Of a stretch of DNA of 43,878 nt, positions 26,539-35,103 are shown piece by piece; positions within the stretch are counted from its first letter, which is position 1, and each line of letters starts with the position of its first letter. Where the stretch lies: NCBI RefSeq assembly GCF_001311825.1, contig NZ_BBCB01000017.1, forward strand, positions 1 to 43,878, written 5' to 3'. Made by a program: the position numbers and the translations under genes. The DNA is from Salidesulfovibrio brasiliensis JCM 12178. GTDB taxonomy: Bacteria > Desulfobacterota > Desulfovibrionia > Desulfovibrionales > Desulfovibrionaceae. Below the pieces are notes generated by a model. It was not told the origin of the DNA, ran no database searches, and saw nothing but the letters and a program-made list of their open reading frames with translations.

Positions 26539-28422
26539 TTCCACTCCTCCAGCCAGGCTTGAAACATCAAGATGTCCCAAAGATGGTGGCACCACATAGT
26601 TTCGCCTTGGTCGAAGCCTTTGAGAATTCGCTGTACTTCTCCTGCGTCGATATATGCTTGTTCTTTAATCCGTTGTGAACTGAGCAAATCATGGCACCAT
26701 TCACGAAGGTCTCCTCTAAGCCATTCCGCAACGGGTACCCCGAATCCCATTTTGGGCCTATCAACTAATTCGGAAGGGACATATTTATACAGGATATTTC
26801 TAAGTACCTGTTTGCCAATGCCGCTATTGACCTTGTACTCACGTGGAAGTGTTGCTGCGAATTCTACAACTCTGTGATCGAGAAGCGGAACACGCAATTC
26901 CAGTCCGTGTGCCATGCTTGCTCTATCTGTTTTAGTGAGAATGTCATCAGGCAAGTACATCTTTGCATCCCAGAGGGTCATTTGACTCAAAAGGTCATCA
27001 AACATCATATTGTGTCTAGCAGTGATGGAGCAAGGGGGCTCAGAGGCACCCAAGACCAATTGGTGAGCATGCTGGTTGTGGCTAAGGAAATACCGGTAGA
27101 ATCCATTGAACTCCGTAAGACTCAGCATGTCTAACCTCCATCGAATCTTAAATCCGATTGAGCCTGCAATTCCGAATGCTCTACGGGGTATTCTCTTGAT
27201 TAGGCGAGTTAATGCTTTCCGGAATTGTAATGGAATTTTCTTCAGTCGTTTCCAATTCTCCATCCAATGATAGCGTTGATATCCACCAAATAATTCGTCT
27301 CCCCCGTCACCGGAAAGTGCCACGGTAACATGGTCTCTTGTTAACTGTGAAACACAATATGTTGGGATTTGTGAGGAGTCGGCAAAAGGTTCATCAATAG
27401 TGTGGGATTTTAGGGATAACGTTTAACATCTCTCTTGGAGTGAGGAAAAGTTCTGTATGCTTGGTGCCGATATACTCGGCAACAGCACGAGCATGCTGTG
27501 ATTCATTATATATACTTTCGTTGTATCCTATAGAGAATGTTTTGACTGGCGTAGATCGTCTTTTTTGCATCAAAGCCACTACTATTGAAGAGTCTATTCC
27601 TCCAGAAAGAAGAGCCCCTAAGGGCACATCTGAGATCATGCGACTTTCCACCGCTTCTTCTAGCAGTCGCTCCAAATGTTCTTCTGCATCTTCAAGTGAC
27701 CCTTGAAATGGTTCACATGCCCCTTTATTCCAAACATCAAGCACAGACCAATACCGTTCGACGTGAGTCGTCATGCGATCCGTCGAAATCGTTAGAATTG
27801 TGCCCGGTTCGAGTTTGCGAGCGTTTTTGTATACTGATCTAGGAGCGGGTATATATCCGTATCGGAAGTACTGCCTTAATGATTCGCGATCGATCGTTTT
27901 ATTAAAGTTTTGGCAGTTGCAGAGAGACTTGAGCTCGGAGCCAAAGACGAATCGATTATCGGCCCATCCGTAATACATAGGCTTGATACCAAGCCGGTCT
28001 CGAACAAGTGATAGAGCGTGTCGCTTTCTATCCCATATCGCTATTGCAAACATTCCAACAAATCGTGATAATGCAACATTAAGCCCCCATTGAACTATGG
28101 CAGCCAATATGACCTCAGTGTCAGAGTCCCCACGGAAAGTGTGACCCAATACGGAAAGTTCATCACGTAACTGTTTGAAATTGTATACTTCGCCATTGTA
28201 AGCGATGACGTAGCGTCCACAAGAGGACTGCATTGGCTGTCTCCCCAAGGGAGACAAATCAATGATCGACAGCCGTCGATGTCCTAGCCCTATACCATGT
28301 ATTATATCAAGCCAAATATCAGAGTCGTCAGGACCTCGGTGAGCTAATGAATTTGTCATCCTTCGGATAGTGGTTTCATCCACACTGTGTTGAGGTGAAA
28401 GCATTCCACAGACACCACACAT
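26532..28422 (-). CDS. asnB: Glutamine-dependent asparagine synthase-type amidotransferase (frame break near 27400)
   Basis: AsnB-type enzyme, about 629 aa after repair. The N-terminal glutaminase domain starts MCGVCGML (catalytic Cys2), with LAHRGPDDSD and YNGEVYNF. The synthetase domain carries the ATP-pyrophosphate loop LLSGGIDSS and, after the break, DEPFADSSQIPTY and VALSGDGGDELFGGYQRY. The frame is lost at about 27399-27407: the first part stops at 27394 and the rest continues in another frame, fitting one extra C in the ccc or a two-base loss. Within glycan loci such enzymes often amidate a uronic acid or other carboxyl rather than make asparagine. It is followed by the MTase-GT4 gene with overlapping start and stop, and lies 3 bases after the GT4 gene upstream. 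Either role remains possible. Confidence 0.82.
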
Positions 28423-28425
28423 ATA

Positions 28426-29530
28426 TCACCTATTCCTTTCGATGGCCCTTTGAAGGCATTCCTGCCACCTTATCAGGGCTGATTCTTGGCTAAACAATTC
28501 TGTTACAAATGTCGCTTCCTTCCCAATGCGCATGCGCAATTCTGATGAAGACATTAGTTTGTCCATGGCGCTCTTCAGCGCATGCACGTCTTCGACAGGA
28601 ACAAGTAAGCCGTTATGCCCATCTATGATGAGTTCGGATGGGCCGCTAGGGCAATTCGTTGAAATGCATGGGAGGCCAATACTCATCGCATCAGAGAGTG
28701 CCATTGGCATTCCTTCAAAGCGTGAAGGAAGAACGAAAATGTGAGAGTTGGCCAGCTGCTCAGATAGAGAGGTTGTCCATCCAGGCAATGTGGCACGCCC
28801 GGTCAGTCCTTCTTTTTCAATCATCTTCTCAAGCATTGGCCGGTCTTCTCCTTCTCCGTAAATGACCAAATCCCAATGGGGATGGGTGTCGGAGAGTGAG
28901 GCATAAGCTTCGAGCAAGCTGTCAAGATTTTTTTTGAAAACAAAGTCGAGCTGCAGTAATTATTCTCTTGCGAGTAGAAGAAGGCTCGTGCACTCGACGT
29001 ACTGGTGGTTGAGGCACAGAGTTTGGTATAACAGAGAGCCTGCAGGGGACGTTCTGTAGGAACCAATCCCTTATGTCTTTTGTCTGTACAATGACCTCGT
29101 CTGCAAAACGGTAAGTCAGCTTACGAAGCAGGGGCCATATATTGCCGATCCTATCATATTCAGGATGGCATAATTCAGTGACAACAATGGGTATATGGGT
29201 TCCTAAGCATGCAAGCACAGAGAGGACATTGGTTTGTGGCAAGAAAGAAACCACAGCATCAGGCGACTGCTTGATAAGTCTGTTCCGTAGTTTTTGTGCA
29301 TCTTTTATAATCCGTATAGCAGCTTGAAATTTGTTGCACACAGGTAAGTCAAGGGGCAACCTTTCAATCTTGAGGTTGGTGTGCTGGTCAAAAGGAAAGC
29401 GGTCAGCAAGGCGATCATAGTGGAAGACCGTGACATTATGTCCCGCTTGGACCCAGGCATTGGCAAGAAGGCATACAACGCGTTGTGCACCTCCGCCGTG
29501 AATAGCACCAATAATTAGAGAAATCTTCAT
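28426..29530 (-). CDS. Family 4 glycosyltransferase (frame break in A8 run)
   Basis: GT4 glycosyltransferase, about 367 aa when one base is removed. The acceptor domain starts MKISLIIGAIHGGGAQRVV; the donor domain has YGEGEDRPMLEKMI, the E-x7-E motif FEGMPMALSDAM and NCPSGPSELIIDG. The run of eight A (plus-strand T at 28928-28935) shifts the frame in ARLCFQKN; seven restores the link to LDSLLEAYASL. As written the first part ends at 28922 without a donor site. It is the first gene of the minus-strand glycan operon and is related in sequence to the GT4 at 23363. No clean promoter with standard spacing is visible in the 206 bp upstream. Confidence 0.82.
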
Positions 29531-29736
29531 TCGAACTCCTCAAGGGCCTGAAATGTAAGTACTGACGAATTTGGGCTATTTTTGTGAGAAAAGCTTATAC
29601 AATGGATTTAGTGATCCTACTATAGCTGGGCTTCAGGTGCTGAATCGTTTTATAAAGTTAGTGAAGGCGCATTGACGATATTTGTCAAGATGGATCATAC
29701 ATCCTAAGCGTTGTTATATGAGCCTTGAGCCTGCGA

Positions 29737-30801
29737 TCATTGTAACTTTTTTTGTACGGCTTCAGCAGCTAAGGAGTGGCCACGAGCATTCCAGTGCCCA
29801 TCCTTGGGGTATTCAAATTTAAGGTGATTACCCTTGTAGTCATTAATAAAGAGAGGAGTCATATCAATTGTGTTATATCCTCGCTCGTGTGCTTTATCTA
29901 TGAAGAAATCCCTCATAATTTCAAAATAACTGTTCTTGACCTGTAGGGTCCAGTCATCTTCGTAGAGGTGCGGTCTGGGGCCGTCGACTACAAATATGAT
30001 GCTTTCAGGCCGAAGCCCGGATTTCTCAGGCAACATCTCCAGAAAGGCCATAACAGCCTTTTGAGAGGCGGATACTCTTTGCTCTTCCGAATTCGCAATG
30101 GTCTGGCCTACATAATTGCCATCTCGATTTGGGGTAATAATATGTTTGAAAACATCTTGTACCCTTACATTGATCACAAGATATCTGACGAGATGAGAGG
30201 CTGCCAGAATCTCCTTTCCTGCGGAAGGCTCATAGTCCTTGAGCACCAGATTCAACTTGCCGTCAGGGTTGGGTGCGAAGTAATGAAAGCCTGGAGATTG
30301 CTTGAAATTAACAAGGCTCTCGTCGAAGTCGTTTCCCACTACTATAAATACCATTTTTTGGGGCTTGAATTCGTCGCGGGCGAACTCGGCGAATGCAAGA
30401 TACTGACTCAGAGGTGCCCCTGATACGCCAAAGCTGTACACTCTATATTCGTTTTTGAAGTCGTCGGCCAGCCTGCCATGCAGGGTGTCCTTATAGGGGA
30501 CCATTGCCGCCTCAACATAAGAGTCGCCAATGACCGCAAGCACAGGTAATTCTCCATCCGGAGTGTAATCCTGATCGTTGAGGAAGCCGTAGTTGTTCGT
30601 GCGAACTTCGTTCCTCATCGAAAAATCTGGAAAACGAGACCAAGTAGAAACCCTGTTTGGTTCAAAGTGATAGATCGGAGCGGATTCGTTGACAGGTTGT
30701 GTGCGAAGTCCCTCGTCTACTGGCAGAAAGTGTAATGTGAGTTCCAGCACCAACAGGCAAAACAGGATGGATACCAGTGTGAGGAGGATGTTCTTGAGCA
30801 T
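29737..30801 (-). CDS. Membrane-anchored SGNH hydrolase-like protein
   Basis: Protein of 354 aa with an N-terminal membrane anchor (residues about 3-25) and the rest probably periplasmic. The SGNH/GDSL hydrolase block I is VIGDSYVEAAMVP (Ser in GDS), the Asn block is in VVGNDFDES, and block V is DGHWNARGH (Asp-x-x-His pair). It lacks the AlgX/AlgJ carbohydrate module. Such proteins acetylate or deacetylate cell-surface glycans, or act as lipases/esterases. It starts 6 bases after the small upstream gene and so belongs to the operon with the YkgJ-like gene, but its proximity to the glycan locus makes a role in O-acetyl editing possible. Start ATG 30801. Confidence 0.75.
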   Translation of the reverse strand: MLKNILLTLVSILFCLLVLELTLHFLPVDEGLRTQPVNESAPIYHFEPNRVSTWSRFPDFSMRNEVRTNNYGFLNDQDYTPDGELPVLAVIGDSYVEAAMVPYKDTLHGRLADDFKNEYRVYSFGVSGAPLSQYLAFAEFARDEFKPQKMVFIVVGNDFDESLVNFKQSPGFHYFAPNPDGKLNLVLKDYEPSAGKEILAASHLVRYLVINVRVQDVFKHIITPNRDGNYVGQTIANSEEQRVSASQKAVMAFLEMLPEKSGLRPESIIFVVDGPRPHLYEDDWTLQVKNSYFEIMRDFFIDKAHERGYNTIDMTPLFINDYKGNHLKFEYPKDGHWNARGHSLAAEAVQKKLQ

Positions 30802-30807
30802 GGAGTG

Positions 30808-31068
30808 TTACTTCCCGCTGAGCACCAGCCGTGCGGTTTCTTCGTCGTAGAGGGCCATGGGGTTTCGGTCGGTGCCGCGTTCCCGATACATCTCAGCAGC
30901 TTGCTGGACGACCTCAAGGGGAAGCCAGGGGTGACGGTCCCAGATTTCGGGCTGGAATTCGTTGTAGAGGCGAAATTCCAGTTGACCATCTTCACTTTCA
31001 CGCACGTACATGCGCACGGCCTTGTCCTGAAGGGAAGGGTGGTAGTAGTAGCCGCGTTCGTCTTTCAT
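30808..31068 (-). CDS. Small conserved-looking protein of unknown function
   Basis: Charged, soluble 86-aa protein without signal peptide or membrane helix. I do not recognise a family. The N-terminal part GYYYHPSLQDKAVRMYVRE is rich in Tyr and basic residues and has a beta-strand pattern, followed by a helical C-terminus. GGGAGA precedes ATG 31068. It lies 12 bases after the YkgJ-like gene and 6 before the SGNH gene, so all three are probably cotranscribed. It is GC-rich like the core genes. Confidence 0.65.
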   Translation of the reverse strand: MKDERGYYYHPSLQDKAVRMYVRESEDGQLEFRLYNEFQPEIWDRHPWLPLEVVQQAAEMYRERGTDRNPMALYDEETARLVLSGK

Positions 31069-31080
31069 CGTCGATTCTCC

Positions 31081-31749
31081 CTATTTTCCGCGAAAAACCA
31101 GCTTGAGTCCCTGTGCGCCGCTACGCACGCGAATGCCGACAGTGGCCAGAAGCGCTTCCATGCTCCGACCAAGGAAGAAGTCGAGGCTTTCTTCAGGCAG
31201 GTTGCCGCGTTCCGTGGCCAGACGGCGTATTTCGCGGTCATACGTGACCATTTCGATCAGCGCGCGGTATGCGTCGACGTCGTCGGCCTTGGCTGCCGAG
31301 CCAAGCCGGGTCAGTTCGCGCGGAGGACATTTTTCTTCATGCTCGGCGGCAAGCTCGAGCAGCGGATGCCCCTCGGGCAGCAGGTCGGCGCGGTTTATGC
31401 GGTCAACGTCATACATCTCGGCCAGCGGGGCCGTGTCGTTGCAGTCGAGCACCCGGCATTCGGCCGGCCGGTTGTCGTATATGGTGCAGGCGCGGCTTTC
31501 CGGCTCGTAAAAGGTGCAGGTCCAGGACCTGTCCCGGCCGCGCAGCTTGATAATCTCCTCTTCGAGGGGCACAAGGATGCCCTGAACCGGATCGTGGGCC
31601 ATCTCGCCCTTGCGGAGCGTAACAAGGTCTGTGAGGTCGAAGACGCCCTCGCGAATCAGGGGCAGATCTTCGCTGTGCAGGGTGGCGCCGCCTTTTATGC
31701 AGCAGGTGCCGCACATGGTGCAGCCTTTGGTGTCACCCGTATTGGTCAT
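31081..31749 (-). CDS. YkgJ-family cysteine-cluster protein
   Basis: Soluble protein, 222 aa, of the YkgJ/Fe-S or Zn cysteine-cluster family. The N-terminal motif CTMCGTCCIKGG and the later CTFYEPESRACTIYDNRPAECRVL (broken here as Cys pairs in TCTF, ACTIY, ECRVLDC) give the CxxCxxCC...C...C pattern of the family, thought to bind a metal cluster. The C-terminal half is helical and specific to the group. The start is set by GGAGGA before ATG 31749; an in-frame extension to 31839 lacks a ribosome site. The function of the family is not firmly known. It heads the three-gene minus-strand operon and is divergent from dsrA across a 471-bp region. Confidence 0.78.
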   Translation of the reverse strand: MTNTGDTKGCTMCGTCCIKGGATLHSEDLPLIREGVFDLTDLVTLRKGEMAHDPVQGILVPLEEEIIKLRGRDRSWTCTFYEPESRACTIYDNRPAECRVLDCNDTAPLAEMYDVDRINRADLLPEGHPLLELAAEHEEKCPPRELTRLGSAAKADDVDAYRALIEMVTYDREIRRLATERGNLPEESLDFFLGRSMEALLATVGIRVRSGAQGLKLVFRGK

Positions 31750-32220
31750 TTGCGTGGTCCTCCGAAAGGTTTTCGGCCGCTTCGGGCGGCTGATTCGGGG
31801 TACTGATACGCTGACTGGGGCCGGAGTGCAAGAGGTCACAAGGGCTTTCGTCCGGCCGGGGATTCTGCTTGCCGCAGTGATCTTTTTGAGTTAACCAAAC
31901 ATAGGTTCACAATTGCAGACAGGCTCGTTTGTGAATAAATGAGCAAATATGCATCAGACAACGTGTCGGCCCAGAAAAAAACGTCCATTATACCTCTAAT
32001 ACCTAAGAGGTTCCGGGGCGTTGAGGGGTTGACAAGAAACTGGAGGGTCCAGTAGGTTGGGCTTCCCCAGTATCCAGCGAATTCCACCTATTCCCAGGGG
32101 TATTCGTTGGCTTGCCATGTTGAGAAGGCGTCCGGGCTTTGATTTTTTTAGTAAGCTCAGTTGTCCCGGACGGACTGCGTTTGATGGCAACGTACTAACC
32201 AAACCATGGAGGTTAAGGGA
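31750..32220 (+). promoter_or_regulatory. Upstream region of dsrA, with promoter-like elements and an inverted repeat
   Basis: This 471-bp gap separates the YkgJ-like gene from dsrA. TTGACA at 32029-32034, 18 bases, and TAGGTT at 32053-32058 form a sigma-70-like promoter that would give a leader of about 160 bases. The sequence TTGTGAATAAATGAGCAA at 31929-31946 has one exact half of the Rex-type operator TTGTGAA-N4-TTCACAA, the other half being poor. Perfect 8-bp arms cgtccggg (32129-32136) and cccggacg (32165-32172) could fold in the leader and hide nothing obvious. No small gene is convincing here. Confidence 0.4.
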
Positions 32221-33540
32221 ATGGCGAAACACAAAACTCCGCTGTTGGACCAGCTGGAAAGCGGCCCGTGGCCCAGCTTCGTGTCCGACATCAAGCAGGA
32301 GGCCGAGGCTCGCGCCAAGAACGAAAAGGGTCTCGACTACCAGATTCCTGTTGACTGTCCCGAGGACCTGCTCGGCGTTCTCGAACTGTCCTTCACCGAT
32401 GGTGAAACTCACTGGAAGCACGGCGGTATCGTCGGTGTCTTCGGTTACGGCGGCGGCGTTATCGGCCGTTACTGCGACCAGCCGGAAATGTTCCCCGGTG
32501 TTGCACACTTCCACACCGTCCGCGTGGCTCAGCCCGCCGGTAAATTCTACACCACCAAGTTCCTGCGCGAACTCTGCGACCTGTGGGATCTCCGTGGCTC
32601 CGGTCTGACCAACATGCACGGCTCCACCGGTGACATCGTGCTTCTCGGTACCCAGACCCCGCAGCTCGAAGAAATCTTCTTCGAACTGACCCACAACATG
32701 AACAACGACCTCGGTGGTTCCGGTTCCAACCTGCGTACCCCGGCCGCTTGCATGGGCATGTCCCGTTGCGAATACGCCTGTTACGACTCTCAGGAACTGT
32801 GCTACAACCTGACTATGGAATACCAGGATGAACTGCACCGTCCGGCATTCCCCTACAAGTTCAAGTTCAAGTTCGACGCCTGTGCCAACGGCTGCGTTGC
32901 AGCACTGGCCCGCTCCGACATGGCGTTCGTCGGCACCTGGAAGGGCGACATCCGCATCGACCAGGGAGCCGTGGCTGCCTACGTCGGCGGCGAATTCGCT
33001 CCCAACGCCGGTGCTCACTCCGGTCGTGACTGGGGCAAGTTCGACATCGTCAAGGAAGTGGTCGAGCTCTGCCCGTCCAAGTGCATCTCCTACGAAGGTG
33101 GCAAGCTCGCCATCAACAACAAGGAATGCGTCCGTTGCATGCACTGCATCAACACCATGCCGCGCGCTCTGAGAATCGGCGAAGAAACCGGTACCTCCAT
33201 CCTCTGCGGTGCGAAGGCTCCGATCCTCGACGGTCCTCAGATGGGTTCCCTGCTCGTCCCGTTCGTCGAAGTGAACAAGGACGACGACTACCAGGCCATC
33301 AAGGACATCATTGAAGGTGTCTGGGACTGGTGGATGGAAGAAGGCAAGAACCGCGAGCGTCTCGGTGAAACCATGAAGCGTCTGGGCTTTGCCGCTCTGG
33401 CCGAAGCCGCCGGCGTCCCGGTGGATGTCCGCATGGTTCAGGAACCCCGCCACAATCCCTACATCTTCTGGAAGGCTGATGAAGTGGAAGGCGGCTGGGA
33501 CCGCGACATCAACGAATACCGCGAACGCCACCTGCGCTAA
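32221..33540 (+). CDS. dsrA: Dissimilatory sulfite reductase, alpha subunit
   Basis: Subunit A of the siroheme-containing sulfite reductase that, with DsrB and DsrC, reduces sulfite in the cytoplasm as the last part of sulfate respiration. It has 439 aa and starts MAKHKTPLLDQLESGPWPSF, close to characterised Desulfovibrio proteins. Ligands of the [4Fe-4S]-siroheme centre are Cys177, Cys183, Cys221 and Cys225 (ACMGMSRC; DACANGC). A ferredoxin-like insert carries Cys284-x3-Cys288 and Cys303-x2-Cys306-x2-Cys309. Siroheme-contacting basic motifs and GSGSNLRTP are present. GGAGG at 32209-32213 supports ATG 32221; codon use is strongly biased, as for an abundant protein. dsrB follows after 18 bases. 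Confidence 0.98.
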   Translation: MAKHKTPLLDQLESGPWPSFVSDIKQEAEARAKNEKGLDYQIPVDCPEDLLGVLELSFTDGETHWKHGGIVGVFGYGGGVIGRYCDQPEMFPGVAHFHTVRVAQPAGKFYTTKFLRELCDLWDLRGSGLTNMHGSTGDIVLLGTQTPQLEEIFFELTHNMNNDLGGSGSNLRTPAACMGMSRCEYACYDSQELCYNLTMEYQDELHRPAFPYKFKFKFDACANGCVAALARSDMAFVGTWKGDIRIDQGAVAAYVGGEFAPNAGAHSGRDWGKFDIVKEVVELCPSKCISYEGGKLAINNKECVRCMHCINTMPRALRIGEETGTSILCGAKAPILDGPQMGSLLVPFVEVNKDDDYQAIKDIIEGVWDWWMEEGKNRERLGETMKRLGFAALAEAAGVPVDVRMVQEPRHNPYIFWKADEVEGGWDRDINEYRERHLR

Positions 33541-33558
33541 GCTTAGGAGGAAACAGAT

Positions 33559-34704
33559 ATGGCTTTCATTTCTTCCGGATACAATCCCGAAAAACCGATG
33601 GAAAACCGGATCACGGACATCGGTCCCCAGCACTTCACCGAGTTCCTGCCGCCGGTTATCGAGAAGAACTTCGGCAAGTGGGTCTACCATGAAATCCTGG
33701 AGCCGGGCGTGCTCATGCATGCTGCCGAATCCGGTGATGAAGTGTACACTGTCCGTGCGGGTACCGCCCGCCTGATGTCCGTCACCATGATCCGCGAGAT
33801 CTGCGACATCGCTGACAAATACTGCGGCGGCTACCTCCGCTTCACCACTCGTAACAACATCGAGTTCATGGTGGAGACCAAGGACGAAGCCCTTGCTCTG
33901 AAGAAGTTCCTGAACGAACAGAAGTTCGGCCAGGGCTCCTACAAGTTCCCCGTCGGCGGCACCGGTGCCGGTGTTTCCAACATCGTTCACACCCAGGGTT
34001 GGGTTCACTGCCACACCCCGGCTACTGACGCTTCCGGTACCGTCAAGGCTACCATGGACGCCGTGTTCGATCAGTTCACCGACATGAAGCTGCCCGCTCC
34101 GGTCCGCATCGCCATGGCTTGCTGCCTGAACATGTGCGGCGCCGTGCACTGCTCCGACATCGCTATCCTCGGCGTGCACCGCAAGCCGCCGATGATCGAC
34201 CACAAGTACCTGGACAACCTCTGCGAAATCCCGCTGGCCGTGGCTTCCTGCCCCACCGGCGCGATCCGCCCGTCCAAGGTCGAGATCGAAGGTACTCAGT
34301 ACAAGACGGTCGCGATCAAGGAAGAGCGCTGCATGTTCTGCGGTAACTGCTACACCATGTGCCCGTCCCTGCCGCTGTCCGACAGCCAGGGCGACGGTGT
34401 TGCCATCATGGTCGGCGGCAAGATCTCCAACCGTATCACCAAGCCGGCTTTCTCCAAGGTCGTGGTGCCGTTCCTCCCGAACAACACCCCGCGTTGGCCT
34501 GAAATGACCGATGTGATCAAGCGGATCCTGACCGCCTACTCCGAAGGCGCCAACAAGTACGAGCGCCTCGGTGACTGGGCCAACCGTATTGGCTGGGAAC
34601 GCTTCTTTGAAGTCTGTGATCTCGAGTTCTCCGAACACCTGATCGACGACTTCCGCGACCCCGCTTACTACACCTGGCGCCAGACCACGCAGTTCAAGTG
34701 GTAA
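33559..34704 (+). CDS. dsrB: Dissimilatory sulfite reductase, beta subunit
   Basis: Subunit B of dissimilatory sulfite reductase, 381 aa, forming an A2B2 complex with DsrA. The catalytic siroheme pocket is carried by B, and the [4Fe-4S]-siroheme ligands are Cys151, Cys188, Cys189 and Cys193 ([23 protein letters not shown]). The ferredoxin domain has Cys231 and Cys258-x2-Cys261-x2-Cys264-x3-Cys268 ([13 protein letters not shown]). Length and all ligands match active enzymes. AGGAGG precedes ATG 33559 at 9 bases. A perfect 10-bp hairpin follows the stop. Confidence 0.98.
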   Translation: MAFISSGYNPEKPMENRITDIGPQHFTEFLPPVIEKNFGKWVYHEILEPGVLMHAAESGDEVYTVRAGTARLMSVTMIREICDIADKYCGGYLRFTTRNNIEFMVETKDEALALKKFLNEQKFGQGSYKFPVGGTGAGVSNIVHTQGWVHCHTPATDASGTVKATMDAVFDQFTDMKLPAPVRIAMACCLNMCGAVHCSDIAILGVHRKPPMIDHKYLDNLCEIPLAVASCPTGAIRPSKVEIEGTQYKTVAIKEERCMFCGNCYTMCPSLPLSDSQGDGVAIMVGGKISNRITKPAFSKVVVPFLPNNTPRWPEMTDVIKRILTAYSEGANKYERLGDWANRIGWERFFEVCDLEFSEHLIDDFRDPAYYTWRQTTQFKW

Positions 34705-34720
34705 ACCGCTAGACTCTGAA

Positions 34721-34752
34721 GGGGTGCGGCATTTTGCCGCACCCCATTTTTA
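34721..34752 (+). terminator. Hairpin between dsrB and dsrD
   Basis: Perfect 10-bp stem ggggtgcggc (34721-34730) with gccgcacccc (34736-34745), loop of 5, then ATTTTTA. It is a good intrinsic terminator, but dsrD begins only about 24 bases later, so it probably allows partial readthrough or protects the dsrAB 3' end. Confidence 0.75.
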
Positions 34753-34775
34753 CCATAACGAGAAGGAGCACGGAT

Positions 34776-35024
34776 ATGCCTCTCGATGTAGAAGCCGCAA
34801 AAGCTGAAATCCTTCAGTTCTGCGAATCCAAGTCCAAGTCCAAGTCCAAGTTCTACTTTAACGATTTCACCAAGCTTTTCCCGGATGCAAAGAGCCGCGA
34901 GGTCAAGAAAGTCCTCACCGCTCTGGTGAACGAAGAAAAGCTGGTCTTCTGGTCCTCCGGCAGCACCACCATGTATGGTATGGCTGGCGCAGGCAAGCAG
35001 GCCGCCGCTGAGGGCGAAGGCTAG
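34776..35024 (+). CDS. dsrD: DsrD, dissimilatory sulfite reductase activator
   Basis: Small winged-helix-like protein, 82 aa, in the conserved dsrABD arrangement. DsrD has been reported to bind and stimulate the DsrAB enzyme rather than act as a DNA-binding factor. Recognisable runs are SKFYFNDFTKLFPDAKSREVKK and ALVNEEKLVFWSSGSTTMYG, followed by an acidic/Ala tail. A Ser-Lys repeat (residues 18-25, encoded by copies of AAGTCC at about 34828-34851) precedes the core. AAGGAG precedes ATG 34776. The frame extends upstream but that part lies inside the hairpin. Confidence 0.95.
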   Translation: MPLDVEAAKAEILQFCESKSKSKSKFYFNDFTKLFPDAKSREVKKVLTALVNEEKLVFWSSGSTTMYGMAGAGKQAAAEGEG

Positions 35025-35046
35025 ACTTCACCCCACAACGGTAATC

Positions 35047-35080
35047 AAGCCTTGCCCTTTCGTTTGGGCAAGGCTTTTTC
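35047..35080 (+). terminator. Rho-independent terminator after dsrD
   Basis: Perfect 11-bp stem aagccttgccc (35047-35057) with gggcaaggctt (35066-35076), followed by TTTTC. It ends the dsr transcript and lies 24 bases before the cobyrinate synthase gene. Confidence 0.88.
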
Positions 35081-35103
35081 AATTCACAGGTACCTAGGCA
35101 ATC

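Noticed and set aside
29640-29690. Promoter for the minus-strand glycan operon (TTGACA at 29688-29683 with TATAAA at 29654-29649)
   Set aside because: The spacing is 28 bases, far from the usual 16-18; no better -10 element is present.
31996-34638. 880-codon open frame on the minus strand opposite dsrAB
   Set aside because: It mirrors the strong codon bias of dsrA and dsrB, has no ribosome site, and its sequence is low-complexity His/Val/Gly-rich. The plus-strand genes are certain.
34826-34852. Hexanucleotide repeat AAGTCC in dsrD as a mutable microsatellite
   Set aside because: It encodes a Ser-Lys stretch that corresponds in length to a Ser/Lys-rich stretch of known DsrD proteins as I recall them, so there is no sign of expansion.
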